A stretch of DNA of 34,846 bases from a virus. Under the pieces are notes generated by a model, which saw only the letters and a list, made by a program, of their open reading frames with translations, did not search any database and was not told the origin of the DNA. The stretch lies in the IMG/VR virus record IMGVR_UViG_3300024239_000199, positions 1 through 34,846 of that record; one strand, given 5' to 3'. The translations under genes were made by a program, and so were the position numbers. Below are positions 1 to 6,538 of the stretch, piece after piece; positions within the stretch are counted from its first letter, which is position 1, and every line of letters starts with the position of its first letter.

Positions 1-176
1 GGGTTATTAATATTATCAGGTGTAAGCTCAATAATATGGTCAACAATGTAACCTGGTTCATCATGACACCTTTCACATGCACCACCATCTATAGTTATTC
101 TTATTGCAATAAATGATGCCCTACACTTTAGCCACCCTTTACCTTTGTAAAAAGATATAGCAAATTCTTTAGCCAT
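1..176 (-). CDS. HNH endonuclease, N-terminal part (cut by window start)
   Basis: This is the 5' part of a phage HNH nuclease gene, read leftward from ATG at 176 behind a GAGGTG ribosome-binding site. The translation MAKEFAISFYKGKGW is followed by a CERCHDE zinc-type pair and the VDHIIELTPDNINNP segment, which carries the first HNH histidine. The frame runs off the window at base 1. The C-terminal zinc pair and last HNH residues are encoded at the far right end of the window (34719-34846). Phage HNH proteins next to terminase assist cos cleavage and packaging. The family assignment is firm; the role is inferred from position. Confidence 0.85.
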   Translation of the reverse strand, partial: MAKEFAISFYKGKGWLKCRASFIAIRITIDGGACERCHDEPGYIVDHIIELTPDNINN

Positions 177-207
177 AAATACACCTCAAATATACTGTAA
201 AATACAC

Positions 208-242
208 ACGAACATTAAATATTATCGTGTTTTATTGTTCGT
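208..242. repeat. Inverted repeat upstream of HNH gene
   Basis: ACGAACA (208-214) and TGTTCGT (236-242) are perfect 7-bp arms around a 21-base spacer. They lie about 30 bases upstream of the HNH start and downstream of the recombinase gene, where a late promoter could be. The arms resemble halves of a Gram-positive LexA box, but the spacing is far too wide for one. The rest of 177-383 shows nothing else I can name. Confidence 0.4.
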
Positions 243-383
243 ATTTTTGCTCTGGAATGTTTTATTTCATATGAGAATCACACATTCATTTTAATATCTC
301 TCTTCTAATAATAGTCAGTGAATTTTGATACTCTAATATTGGTAATGTAATTTTTTAAACATTCATAGGCTAAAATAAAAATA

Positions 384-986
384 TCATCTCACAAAATCAC
401 TTAATGACTTTGAATATTGATGATATTTTTCTCTATCTAAACCTATATATCTTTTAGTTTCTTCTATAGACCTATGTCCCAATAGTTCTTTTACTGCTAC
501 TATGTCTTTTTCACTCTCAATGTATATCTTGTAAGCATATGTCTTTCTCATGCTATGAGCTGTTATATCTTGCAATCCAAAATAGCTTCCTGCTTCTTTT
601 AATATATTGCTTACTGCCTGAACTCCGATTGCCTTATTTACACCTTTTCTTGATTGAAATATATAATCATAGTCTTTTTTATTTTGTATATATTCCTTAA
701 GGATCTTTGCTACTTCTGGTATTACTTCTACAGTACGAGGAACTCTATTTCTTTCTTTAATATTTTTAGAGTTCATTTTTTTACCTTCATAGATGATAAA
801 TTCTTTTCTACTAAGTGCTTCTTTTATATCCCTTACTTTCAATTTCACTAGATCACCAGCTCTATATCCAGTAGTTACCCCTACAATGAATAAAACATAA
901 TCTCTTTTGTTTTTATACTTTAAATAATCTTGTATATCTAAAACTTTTTCTGTTGTAGTAATTGGTCTTGCTGGTCTTTTCCTCAC
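384..986 (-). CDS. Tyrosine recombinase, catalytic domain only
   Basis: A 200-residue site-specific recombinase of the tyrosine family, starting at GTG (986). All catalytic residues are visible: R42 (TGYRAGD), the H144-x2-R147 box (AHSMRKT), H171 (LLGHRS) and Y180 (TKRYIG), with a basic beta-hairpin lysine near K69/K70. The N-terminal SAM-like core-binding domain and arm-binding domain are missing, so it is about half the size of a typical phage integrase. Such short recombinases often lie just ahead of HNH and terminase genes in clostridial phages. It overlaps the preceding small gene by three bases in translation-coupled style. Its substrate is unknown; a role in integration is unlikely given the serine integrase elsewhere. 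Confidence 0.88.
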   Translation of the reverse strand: MRKRPARPITTTEKVLDIQDYLKYKNKRDYVLFIVGVTTGYRAGDLVKLKVRDIKEALSRKEFIIYEGKKMNSKNIKERNRVPRTVEVIPEVAKILKEYIQNKKDYDYIFQSRKGVNKAIGVQAVSNILKEAGSYFGLQDITAHSMRKTYAYKIYIESEKDIVAVKELLGHRSIEETKRYIGLDREKYHQYSKSLSDFVR

Positions 987-987
987 T

Positions 988-1158
988 TCATCTCACCTGC
1001 CTCTTTGCCCCTCCTCTTCCTCTTCTATAAAAACTATGATGCATAAGTTCCTCTATATCTTTAGTGTTTAGATTTAAATCAGTTTTCTTATGCTGTTTTT
1101 TATTTAATTTTTCATAGACTTGTGGTTGTTGACTTTTAATCATCTCATTAATTCTCAT
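988..1158 (-). CDS. Small basic protein, 56 aa
   Basis: The frame from ATG at 1158 (MRINEMIKSQQPQVYEKL to the basic end RRGRGGAKRQVR) is preceded by AAGGGATG and ends immediately before the GTG of the recombinase gene. The two are probably translated together. The protein is rich in Lys, Arg and Gln and has no recognisable domain. Its reading frame starts straight after the terminator hairpin at 1174-1214, so it would be the first gene of any transcript that escapes that terminator. I do not know its function. Confidence 0.65.
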   Translation of the reverse strand: MRINEMIKSQQPQVYEKLNKKQHKKTDLNLNTKDIEELMHHSFYRRGRGGAKRQVR

Positions 1159-1173
1159 AATTTCATCCCTTCC

Positions 1174-1214
1174 AAAAAATAAAAAACACTTAAGACTTAA
1201 TTATCCTAAGTGTT
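1174..1214 (-). terminator. Rho-independent terminator, end of early operon
   Basis: On the minus strand, AACACTTA and TAAGTGTT form a perfect 8-bp stem (1185-1192 with 1207-1214), followed by a T-rich run broken by one A (TTTTTTATTTTTT, 1174-1186). It sits between the small early genes and the recombinase-HNH-terminase genes, so it divides early from late transcription. Confidence 0.75.
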
Positions 1215-1308
1215 AAAAATGGGGAACTGAGTACTTGAATTTAACAATCTTTGTATTTTAATTATAATCCTTTGTTTTGGCAAATTTCACTGACAAAAAA
1301 CTGACACA

Positions 1309-1503
1309 TTATTCCTCAACTTTAATTCTTTTCCCTTTGTACGCCACTACTTTGAAATTTTTATAAATATCTATATAGCCTAGGTAATTCTGTTGACCAT
1401 CTATAACGTTAGCTTTTTCTTCCTCTGCTTCTTTGCCAGTAACTAAAATGCCTTTCCCTCTAAAAGGAAGGTCTGTAATCTCAATATGTTTATCTAAAAC
1501 CAC
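1309..1503 (-). CDS. Hypothetical phage protein, 64 aa
   Basis: GTG start at 1503 behind a GGGGGG ribosome-binding site (spacer AAATTA). The sequence begins MVLDKHIEITDLPFRGKG and ends with a short beta-rich stretch (YKNFKVVAYKGKRIKVEE). There are no membrane segments and no motif I recognise. It is the last gene of the leftward early operon before the terminator at 1174-1214 and follows the 77-residue gene by 14 bases. The function is unknown. Confidence 0.6.
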   Translation of the reverse strand: MVLDKHIEITDLPFRGKGILVTGKEAEEEKANVIDGQQNYLGYIDIYKNFKVVAYKGKRIKVEE

Positions 1504-1517
1504 TAATTTCCCCCCTT

Positions 1518-1751
1518 TTAAGATAATATTTTTACTGCCCCAGTAATAAAATCTATATAATTAAAGCTTTCTTTATACTCACCTAAGTTTGTATATTTAA
1601 CAGTTATAAACTCTTTGGTTTTATTAATTATGGTACCTTTTCTTATGTTCCTGTCTACACTCATATCTCTTCCATGTGTTTTGGTTTGTAGCTTTATAGT
1701 TTGTCCCACTTTAAATTTTGAATTTAATTTTTGAACTTTTTTCTTTTTCAC
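1518..1751 (-). CDS. Hypothetical basic protein, 77 aa
   Basis: I place the start at GTG 1751, eight bases after a GGAG box; another GTG lies at 1760 but would overlap that box. The N-terminus is very basic (VKKKKVQKLNSKFKVGQ). The rest alternates hydrophobic and polar residues (GTIINKTKEFITVKYTNLG), as in a small SH3-like or OB-like beta barrel, a form common among small phage proteins that bind nucleic acid. It belongs to the same leftward operon as its neighbours. No family is assigned with confidence. Confidence 0.6.
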   Translation of the reverse strand: MKKKKVQKLNSKFKVGQTIKLQTKTHGRDMSVDRNIRKGTIINKTKEFITVKYTNLGEYKESFNYIDFITGAVKILS

Positions 1752-1766
1752 AGTAACCACTCCAAA

Positions 1767-1925
1767 TCACTTAATCTTTAAATCTAAGTATGTTCTTGAA
1801 TATACTGAATTACCTCTATTAGCATAAGGTTGGCTCTGCTCAAGTATTTCAACATTGCCTTTTTTAAGTTCCTCTATAAACTTTTCAACTTCCTTTTTTT
1901 CTCCTTGAACTCTTATTTTAACCAT
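1767..1925 (-). CDS. DUF3970-like small protein
   Basis: I choose ATG 1925 (MVKIRVQGEKKEVEKFIEEL) behind AGAGGTGAAG, rather than an upstream ATG at 1961 that lies inside the preceding gene. The 52-residue product has the layout of the DUF3970 family found in Firmicute phages and plasmids: a beta-strand start, a charged helix (EVEKFIEELKK), then SQPYANRGNS and an aromatic strand (VYSRTYLDLKI). The family has no established function. The assignment is from memory of the motif order. Confidence 0.65.
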   Translation of the reverse strand: MVKIRVQGEKKEVEKFIEELKKGNVEILEQSQPYANRGNSVYSRTYLDLKIK

Positions 1926-1953
1926 TTTCACTTCACCTCTTATATCTACCTTT

Positions 1954-2766
1954 TTAAGCACATTTAAGTATGCTCTTTACAAATACCCTTGGTATTGCAG
2001 TGCTTTTTTGGTCTCCATCTACTTCATAAGAAATACACAAGCTTTCATTATATCCACCATACATATGAGTTACCTTTGCATTAAAGGTTCTATCTGGATA
2101 AGCAACTTCTATAATGTCTCCCACTTTAACTTTGCTCAGAATATCTTTTATATCTATTATTTCTGCTTGTACTACCTCATTTTCAGAATAAATTGCCTTA
2201 ACTCCTTGGAACTCAAGTACCCAACCTATTGAATTGATACTTATTATCTTATCTGATAATTCCACAAGGATATTTTCATCACCTCTTCTTCTAATTTCCT
2301 TTGAATCCTTGAACTTCTGTTTTAGGTTAAGTAGTTTTTTCTCTTGGATTTCATTGGCTCTTACTTCATTTTTATAATAGATGATCTTATCCATAGGAAG
2401 TACTGGTAACTTTTTATTCTTAGTAAACTCTTCGTTGCCTTCAGCATTTACATATATAGTTTTAAATTCAGTTTTCTCCTGCAGTTCTATCCCAAGACCT
2501 CCACTGCAATAAATAATTACTCTACTCAAATTCACATTTTCATATATCTTGTTTTTATCTAGGAATTTTTGATGTGAATCTGTTAGTTTTAAAGGCTTCT
2601 CAGTTTTCTCATTTTCTATAGGTGTAATTTTTTTGGGACTTATCGTTAATAAATCCTTGTTTTCTGTAACTTCTTCTTCTGTTTCTGTAATCAACCTAGT
2701 CTTTTGTGTAACTTCAATATCCCATAAAGTTAACTGAACATTTATGGTGCTATTCTTTTTTTGCAC
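1954..2766 (-). CDS. Hypothetical phage protein, 270 aa
   Basis: The best start is GTG 2766, eight bases after AAGGGG; a TTG at 2790 is further up. Near the N-terminus is the segment NVQLTLWDIE. A Glu/Thr/Lys-rich linker follows, then a folded C-terminal half with RRRGDENI near the middle and a small beta domain (SKVKVGDIIEVAYPDRTFNAKV) that looks like an OB or KOW-type barrel. The QLTLW segment resembles, imperfectly, the QLxLF sliding-clamp-binding motif. It is the largest gene of this early block, but I cannot name its family. Confidence 0.6.
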   Translation of the reverse strand: MQKKNSTINVQLTLWDIEVTQKTRLITETEEEVTENKDLLTISPKKITPIENEKTEKPLKLTDSHQKFLDKNKIYENVNLSRVIIYCSGGLGIELQEKTEFKTIYVNAEGNEEFTKNKKLPVLPMDKIIYYKNEVRANEIQEKKLLNLKQKFKDSKEIRRRGDENILVELSDKIISINSIGWVLEFQGVKAIYSENEVVQAEIIDIKDILSKVKVGDIIEVAYPDRTFNAKVTHMYGGYNESLCISYEVDGDQKSTAIPRVFVKSILKCA

Positions 2767-2832
2767 ATTATTCACCCCTTTGGTTGACAAATTAACGTTA
2801 AAATCCTATTTCAATTGACAACTTATTTTGGA

Positions 2833-3087
2833 TCATTTTCCCTTATATGAATCTAAGACATTACACACCATTTGAATTACATTATCAAATACTCTATCAG
2901 TAAAATCCTCTAATGACATAATAGTCTCCCCATCATACTCAATATCAATTTCGTCTAAAGCACTATCTCTTATTTCTTCAATTCCTTTTACACAATCTTC
3001 ATTTATCAACTGATCTTTATCGTAGGAACAATCCTCATTTTTTAAAAAGGACTTAATTTCTTCTATTAACTCATTTTTACTTTTCAT
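2833..3087 (-). CDS. Hypothetical acidic protein, 84 aa
   Basis: ATG start at 3087 behind AAGGAGAG. The product is strongly acidic, with runs such as LINEDCVKGIEEIRDSALDE and EYDGETIMSLEDF, three Cys residues and predicted helices throughout. No domain is recognised. Small acidic early phage proteins sometimes mimic DNA or bind host enzymes, but nothing specific supports that here. It lies between the nucleoid-associated protein gene and the 270-residue gene, in the same direction. Confidence 0.6.
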   Translation of the reverse strand: MKSKNELIEEIKSFLKNEDCSYDKDQLINEDCVKGIEEIRDSALDEIDIEYDGETIMSLEDFTDRVFDNVIQMVCNVLDSYKGK

Positions 3088-3145
3088 AATTCTCTCCTTA
3101 TTTTCTTCATACTACCTTTGAACTACATCCTTATCACCTAACTAC

Positions 3146-4183
3146 TTATTTCTCTATATAATTTGAAATATATTTTAATATCATGTTGATGCTACCATCA
3201 CCGTTTCTCTGAATTTCAAATCTATTGTTATCCTTATATGCATCTTCAGATATATATAAATCTATGTCCCTATCTATTTTTAGCCTTACTCTCTTAAGTT
3301 TTTTATCAACATAATCTTTGTCAATATTTACTTTTTCTTTAATTCCATACTCAGCTGCATATTCCTTAAAACTCTCTTTTATCTCAGGATTTTTTGGAAA
3401 TGTTTCATCTGCAAACTTTTCTATGTCTATAACTTCTTCTTGTCTCAAAGTTTCTTTTACTTTTCTTCTGACTTGCTCTTGTTTATCTGCATTCTCACTT
3501 AATGCATTTTGAGTCCATTTTTCAGTTAGTTTAATAAAATCTCTGGTCTCATCTCTTTCATTATCAATAAGTGTGCATCCTAAGTAACTCTGTGAGAACC
3601 AATTAGATCCATAATCTTCTGCTGATTTATTTTTTAACTTTTTATCAATTACCATTAGGTCATATTCATTACTCTGGCATAAAACCTTTATAAATGCACA
3701 CTTTTGTATCCTTGAACTACTCGCTGGTAGCCCTGTAAACTGAGGAACGATATCAATTCCTATCTTATTATCCACATACTGTATATTGTGTAAATAATTC
3801 TTTATATAATCCATTTTAAAGATACTTAAAAACATTCCATACTCGGTAGAAAATGAAACTGTCAGTATGTCACAAGATGGTATATTCCCTTTTGCCCTCA
3901 TTAGTATAAACATTTGTCTTGCTAATTCTTTAGAGACATCTAAAATGTTGTTTTCCCCATTTAAATATTCCTGTGATAAGTCCTTTACTATACTTTTTTC
4001 TTTATTAAATCTAGCATATTTTAAACCTTCATCTTTGAGGCATCTTTGAATATGCTTCAAAAGAAAATTATAATTTTCCTCGTTAAGATCTAGCGCAAAT
4101 TCATTTAAAATTGGTTCCTCTGAATTGTTGTCCAATATGTGAATAACTGCTTCTCGTATATTTATTTCTCTTATATACTCCAC
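3146..4183 (-). CDS. Nucleoid-associated protein, NdpA/YejK-like
   Basis: The 345-residue product matches clostridial members of the 37-kDa nucleoid-associated protein family (NA37, PF04245). The N-terminal block EYIREINIREAVIHILDNN and the central block IPSCDILTVSFSTEYG, DYIKNYLHNIQY and IGIDIVPQFTGLPASSSR are characteristic. GTG 4183 is the true start: a perfect AAGGGGGA box (4191-4198) lies just ahead, and residues before it are not family-like. The promoter region carries a 34-bp palindrome (4230-4263). A phage copy of a host nucleoid protein is unusual. It may shape phage DNA or compete with the host homologue, but that is inference. Confidence 0.82.
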   Translation of the reverse strand: MEYIREINIREAVIHILDNNSEEPILNEFALDLNEENYNFLLKHIQRCLKDEGLKYARFNKEKSIVKDLSQEYLNGENNILDVSKELARQMFILMRAKGNIPSCDILTVSFSTEYGMFLSIFKMDYIKNYLHNIQYVDNKIGIDIVPQFTGLPASSSRIQKCAFIKVLCQSNEYDLMVIDKKLKNKSAEDYGSNWFSQSYLGCTLIDNERDETRDFIKLTEKWTQNALSENADKQEQVRRKVKETLRQEEVIDIEKFADETFPKNPEIKESFKEYAAEYGIKEKVNIDKDYVDKKLKRVRLKIDRDIDLYISEDAYKDNNRFEIQRNGDGSINMILKYISNYIEK

Positions 4184-4229
4184 TTTAATATCCCCCTTAT
4201 ATCGCTTTATATTTGAATTACGACGTAAA

Positions 4230-4263
4230 AATACCGTAAAATTCATTTGAATAATACGGTATT
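4230..4263. promoter_or_regulatory. 34-bp imperfect palindrome (operator or cassette edge)
   Basis: Two 16-bp arms face each other across a TT centre: AATACCGTAAAATTCA (4230-4245) and TGAATAATACGGTATT (4248-4263), which pair at 14 of 16 positions. The site lies upstream of the nucleoid-protein gene and just beyond the 3' end of the metal cassette. A single half-site of the same sequence lies at 5328-5343, upstream of the arsR gene. It could be a shared operator or the edge of a mobile cassette. Confidence 0.6.
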
Positions 4264-4321
4264 TAAATAAAATATTCATTTTTATATTTAGACTATTAAA
4301 AGAGAAGAATGCAAATCATAT

Positions 4322-4768
4322 TTATTTAGAATTTTCTTTTATTTCCAAACCTTTTTTTATAGCTTTTTGTATTATTGGGCTACAGCATTTTCCTAAAGGA
4401 TTTTTAGTTTCACATTCGCCATTTTTCATTGCACCTGTTAACACTATTATATCCTTAATATTTTTTGCACCCTTATTAATAACTGCCTCGATAATTTGCT
4501 CTTCAGTTACTTTATTGCAATAACAAATATATTTAGGATTAGAATCACTTTTAAACCAAATAGTTTCCTTCAAATCTTCCTTATTAAATTTAATATCAGA
4601 TTCTTGGCTAAAATATGTTATACAACAATTTTCATTAATACAAAGATAATAGTTACTATCTCCAACATAGTCTTTTAATGTATTAAGTACCATGTGCTTT
4701 ACAGTAATATTTTTTACAAATTCACCTTTTTCTTTGCATACTGGGCATAAGTTGTTTATTTCTATCAT
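4322..4768 (-). CDS. Putative iron-sulfur cluster-binding metallochaperone (CopZ N-domain type)
   Basis: The 148-residue protein is Cys-rich. It has C8-x2-C11 and C43/C48/C49 at the N-terminus, where a mononuclear zinc site is expected, then C82-x-C84, C119 and C128/C129. The CxC...C...C spacing matches the [2Fe-2S] (BFD-like) part of Archaeoglobus CopZ. The HMA copper-binding domain of CopZ is absent, so only the zinc and Fe-S module is present. Such proteins occur in mercury, copper or arsenic operons and are thought to pass metal or electrons to a transporter; none is encoded nearby. It follows the ArsR gene by 34 bases and is presumably co-transcribed with it. Confidence 0.75.
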   Translation of the reverse strand: MIEINNLCPVCKEKGEFVKNITVKHMVLNTLKDYVGDSNYYLCINENCCITYFSQESDIKFNKEDLKETIWFKSDSNPKYICYCNKVTEEQIIEAVINKGAKNIKDIIVLTGAMKNGECETKNPLGKCCSPIIQKAIKKGLEIKENSK

Positions 4769-4802
4769 ACTGACAGATTCTGTTTTGCTTCCTCAGCAAG
4801 AT

Positions 4803-5183
4803 TTATTTAGAAAGTTCTTTTCCATTAGCTTTCTTTACCTCCTTTGATTTTATAATTTCATTTTTAAATATTTCACAAGTACATATTTTATCTGTATTTC
4901 CTTCTGCTATAGATTGTCCTAATTGAATAAAGGCAATTATTCTTTCATCTGAAATAGAATAATAAATACATTTTCCTTCTTTGGTTGCTTTCACAAAGTT
5001 GCACCATTTTAAGCATTTTAATTGCATTGAAATAAGACTTTGAGAGCAACCAGTATCTTCTACTAATTCCCCTACATTTTTTTGTCCATTTATCAATGAA
5101 AGAAGAATTTTATATCTTGTAGGGTTTGATAATCCGTGAAAAAATTTTGTATATACCTCTATTTGTTCATCATTAGTCTGCAT
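4803..5183 (-). CDS. ArsR/SmtB-family metal-sensing repressor, CmtR-like
   Basis: A 126-residue winged-helix repressor. The N-terminus FFHGLSNPTRYKILLSL and the recognition helix GCSQSLISMQLKCLKWC are typical of ArsR/SmtB. Cys57 and Cys61 fall in the recognition helix, and a C-terminal pair C101-x-C103 follows. The Cd/Pb sensor CmtR of Mycobacterium uses Cys57, Cys61 and Cys102, so the ligand set points to soft metals such as Cd, Pb or Hg. The gene has a good GGAGAGG site, and its upstream DNA contains a palindromic operator (5224-5255). It heads a two-gene cassette with the Fe-S metallochaperone. Confidence 0.85.
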   Translation of the reverse strand: MQTNDEQIEVYTKFFHGLSNPTRYKILLSLINGQKNVGELVEDTGCSQSLISMQLKCLKWCNFVKATKEGKCIYYSISDERIIAFIQLGQSIAEGNTDKICTCEIFKNEIIKSKEVKKANGKELSK

Positions 5184-5223
5184 GTTTTACCTCTCCTGTT
5201 TCATAAACTTCTATATGTTCTGC

Positions 5224-5255
5224 ATAAACATATAAATATATATTGATATGTTTAT
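5224..5255. promoter_or_regulatory. Likely ArsR operator
   Basis: Perfect 10-bp arms ATAAACATAT (5224-5233) and ATATGTTTAT (5246-5255) flank a 12-base AT-rich spacer, 40-70 bases upstream of the arsR start. A further ATATGTT half-site at 5213-5219 pairs with the left arm. AT-rich dyads at this position are typical ArsR/SmtB autoregulatory operators. No convincing -35/-10 pair was found. Confidence 0.55.
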
Positions 5256-5327
5256 ACTACCATACTGTTGTTTACGATACAATAATAGCTAACATTAAAA
5301 ATTCAGTTACTAAAAAATAAATATTTT

Positions 5328-5343
5328 AATACCGTATTATTCA
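5328..5343. repeat. Half-site matching the palindrome at 4230-4263
   Basis: AATACCGTATTATTCA is the exact reverse complement of 4248-4263 and matches 4230-4245 directly at 14 of 16 bases. Together the copies bracket the arsR/metallochaperone pair, about 1.1 kb apart. No target-site duplication is evident outside them. Confidence 0.6.
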
Positions 5344-5379
5344 GTTTTCAAAGAACATTATTCTTATTTTAATTTTCAT

Positions 5380-5398
5380 TAGTTATGTCGCTTTTTTA
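5380..5398. repeat. 19-mer intergenic repeat, copy A
   Basis: TAGTTATGTCGCTTTTTTA differs by one base from a second copy at 20030-20048. On the minus strand both copies begin 5 to 12 bases after a stop codon. The rest of 5184-5403 holds the arsR promoter region. Confidence 0.5.
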
Positions 5399-5403
5399 TC
5401 ACA

Positions 5404-5688
5404 CTACGCCTCTTCTAACTCCTCGAAGTACTTCTGATAAATATCTACTGAATTGCTACTCTTTAATATTTCTTTAACACTTTCATCATTTTCTTTATAA
5501 GCAGTATGCCTGTTAAAATCTCCCTTAGCTACAGTAAACCAATTTCCTTTTACGGTCCTGTACAATACTGTTTCTCTATTAAATGGAAGTTCACCCACTA
5601 CTGTTTTCTCTTTATAAATCTTTCCAAATTCCAATATTTTTTCTGATGTTTCTGTATTGTATTTTTTATTTTGAATTACAAATATCAT
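5404..5688 (-). CDS. Hypothetical mobile-element protein, 94 aa
   Basis: ATG 5688 follows GGAGGTAAGTA. The sequence has the pattern NKKYNTETSEKI ... ETVLYRTVKGNWFTVAKGD ... ESVKEIL, which I recall from a family of short proteins in Firmicute phages, plasmids and conjugative elements: strand, helix, then a three-stranded sheet with a Tyr-Arg-x-x-x-Gly-x-Trp/Phe-Phe core. No biochemical role is known to me. It is the last gene before the metal cassette in a tightly packed leftward operon (3 bases from its neighbour). Confidence 0.6.
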   Translation of the reverse strand: MIFVIQNKKYNTETSEKILEFGKIYKEKTVVGELPFNRETVLYRTVKGNWFTVAKGDFNRHTAYKENDESVKEILKSSNSVDIYQKYFEELEEA

Positions 5689-5691
5689 TAC

Positions 5692-5949
5692 TTACCTCCA
5701 ATTTAAAGTTTCTGTATTAACTTTTATTTGACTTCTTAACCACTCGTCAAACTTGTCCCCAAACCTATCTTGTAAAGCTCTATCGTCCTTTATTCCATGC
5801 TCTTTCATGAACTCTTGCCACTTCTTACTTACCCACAGCATATACAGCCAAGGTTTCTTTTTAAATTCTTCTAAGCTATTGCCATGATCCAAATAAAGTT
5901 GAAACCTTGGTTGGTACTCTTCATCAAATAGACTTAGCTGCTTATTCAT
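5692..5949 (-). CDS. Hypothetical protein with QLSLF clamp-binding-like motif
   Basis: The 85-residue protein starts MNKQLSLFDEEYQPR. Residues 4-8, QLSLF, match the consensus pentapeptide by which bacterial proteins bind the DnaN sliding clamp. The remainder is helical and aromatic-rich (KKPWLYMLWVSKKWQEFMKEHG), with no catalytic motif visible. It overlaps the 3' end of the upstream gene by 8 bases, which suggests translational coupling. A clamp-binding role would fit the early replication context but rests on the short motif alone. Confidence 0.6.
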   Translation of the reverse strand: MNKQLSLFDEEYQPRFQLYLDHGNSLEEFKKKPWLYMLWVSKKWQEFMKEHGIKDDRALQDRFGDKFDEWLRSQIKVNTETLNWR

Positions 5950-6277
5950 TTAAATTTTTGTCCCCAAATTCTCTCTCTAGCCTCTCAATTATTGTCTCTC
6001 CTCTAGCCTTATCCTCTTGTGTATGATAGTACATTCCTGTAACATCTGCGGTATACCCAATTTTATCCTCTTTAAATTTTTCTAGTATTTTTAATTCTAA
6101 TTCTCCATTTGATTCAACATACTCTAACCCTATGACAAGTGTTGGAGTTTCTAGCTCATTCCTTGCATAATCGTCATCATATGCAATACAGTCATGTAGC
6201 TCTTCATTTATCTCAATTGCAACTGTGTCTTCATCACTGAAGTTCTCTAGTAACTTTTTTAAATCTTTTATTTTCAT
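5942..6277 (-). CDS. Hypothetical acidic protein, 111 aa
   Basis: I place the start at ATG 6277 (MKIKDLKKLLENFSDED), six bases after GGAGGAG; an upstream ATG at 6301 has no such site. The opening MKIKDLKKLLENFSDEDTV is a common N-terminus among small Firmicute phage proteins. The rest is acidic, with a short sheet region (TPTLVIGLEYVESNGELEL). It contains no recognised active site. The 3' end overlaps the start of the next gene. Confidence 0.6.
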   Translation of the reverse strand: MKIKDLKKLLENFSDEDTVAIEINEELHDCIAYDDDYARNELETPTLVIGLEYVESNGELELKILEKFKEDKIGYTADVTGMYYHTQEDKARGETIIERLEREFGDKNLNE

Positions 6278-6301
6278 ATTGGCTCCTCCTATAATATTCA
6301 C

Positions 6302-6520
6302 TTATGCAGGTTCAATATTTTCTAGCTCTTGGAATGAAATAACTCTTAAAAACCCATCTTCATCAATTACAATTAACTTATAATCATTCATATTTTGAAT
6401 TTCCACCGTCATAGACGATCCATCTTCAAGCGATACTATCACACTATCACCAGCTTCAAACTCATAGTACTGGCCTTTCTTATTTCTTACTTCTAATTTT
6501 TTAAAAACATTTATATCCAC
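6302..6520 (-). CDS. Small beta-barrel-like hypothetical protein, 72 aa
   Basis: GTG start at 6520 behind GAGAGGAATG. The sequence alternates in strands (KGQYYEFEAGDSVIVSLEDGSSMTVEIQ, then DYKLIVIDEDGFLRVISFQELENI), as in a small SH3-like or Hfq-like barrel. There are no cysteines and no membrane segments. It belongs to the leftward operon downstream of the sigma-like regulator. Function unknown. Confidence 0.6.
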   Translation of the reverse strand: MDINVFKKLEVRNKKGQYYEFEAGDSVIVSLEDGSSMTVEIQNMNDYKLIVIDEDGFLRVISFQELENIEPA

Positions 6521-6538
6521 GATTTATCATTCCTCTCT

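Noticed and set aside
208-242. LexA/SOS box reading of the ACGAACA...TGTTCGT repeat
   Set aside because: The 21-base gap between half-sites is far larger than the four bases of a Gram-positive LexA box.
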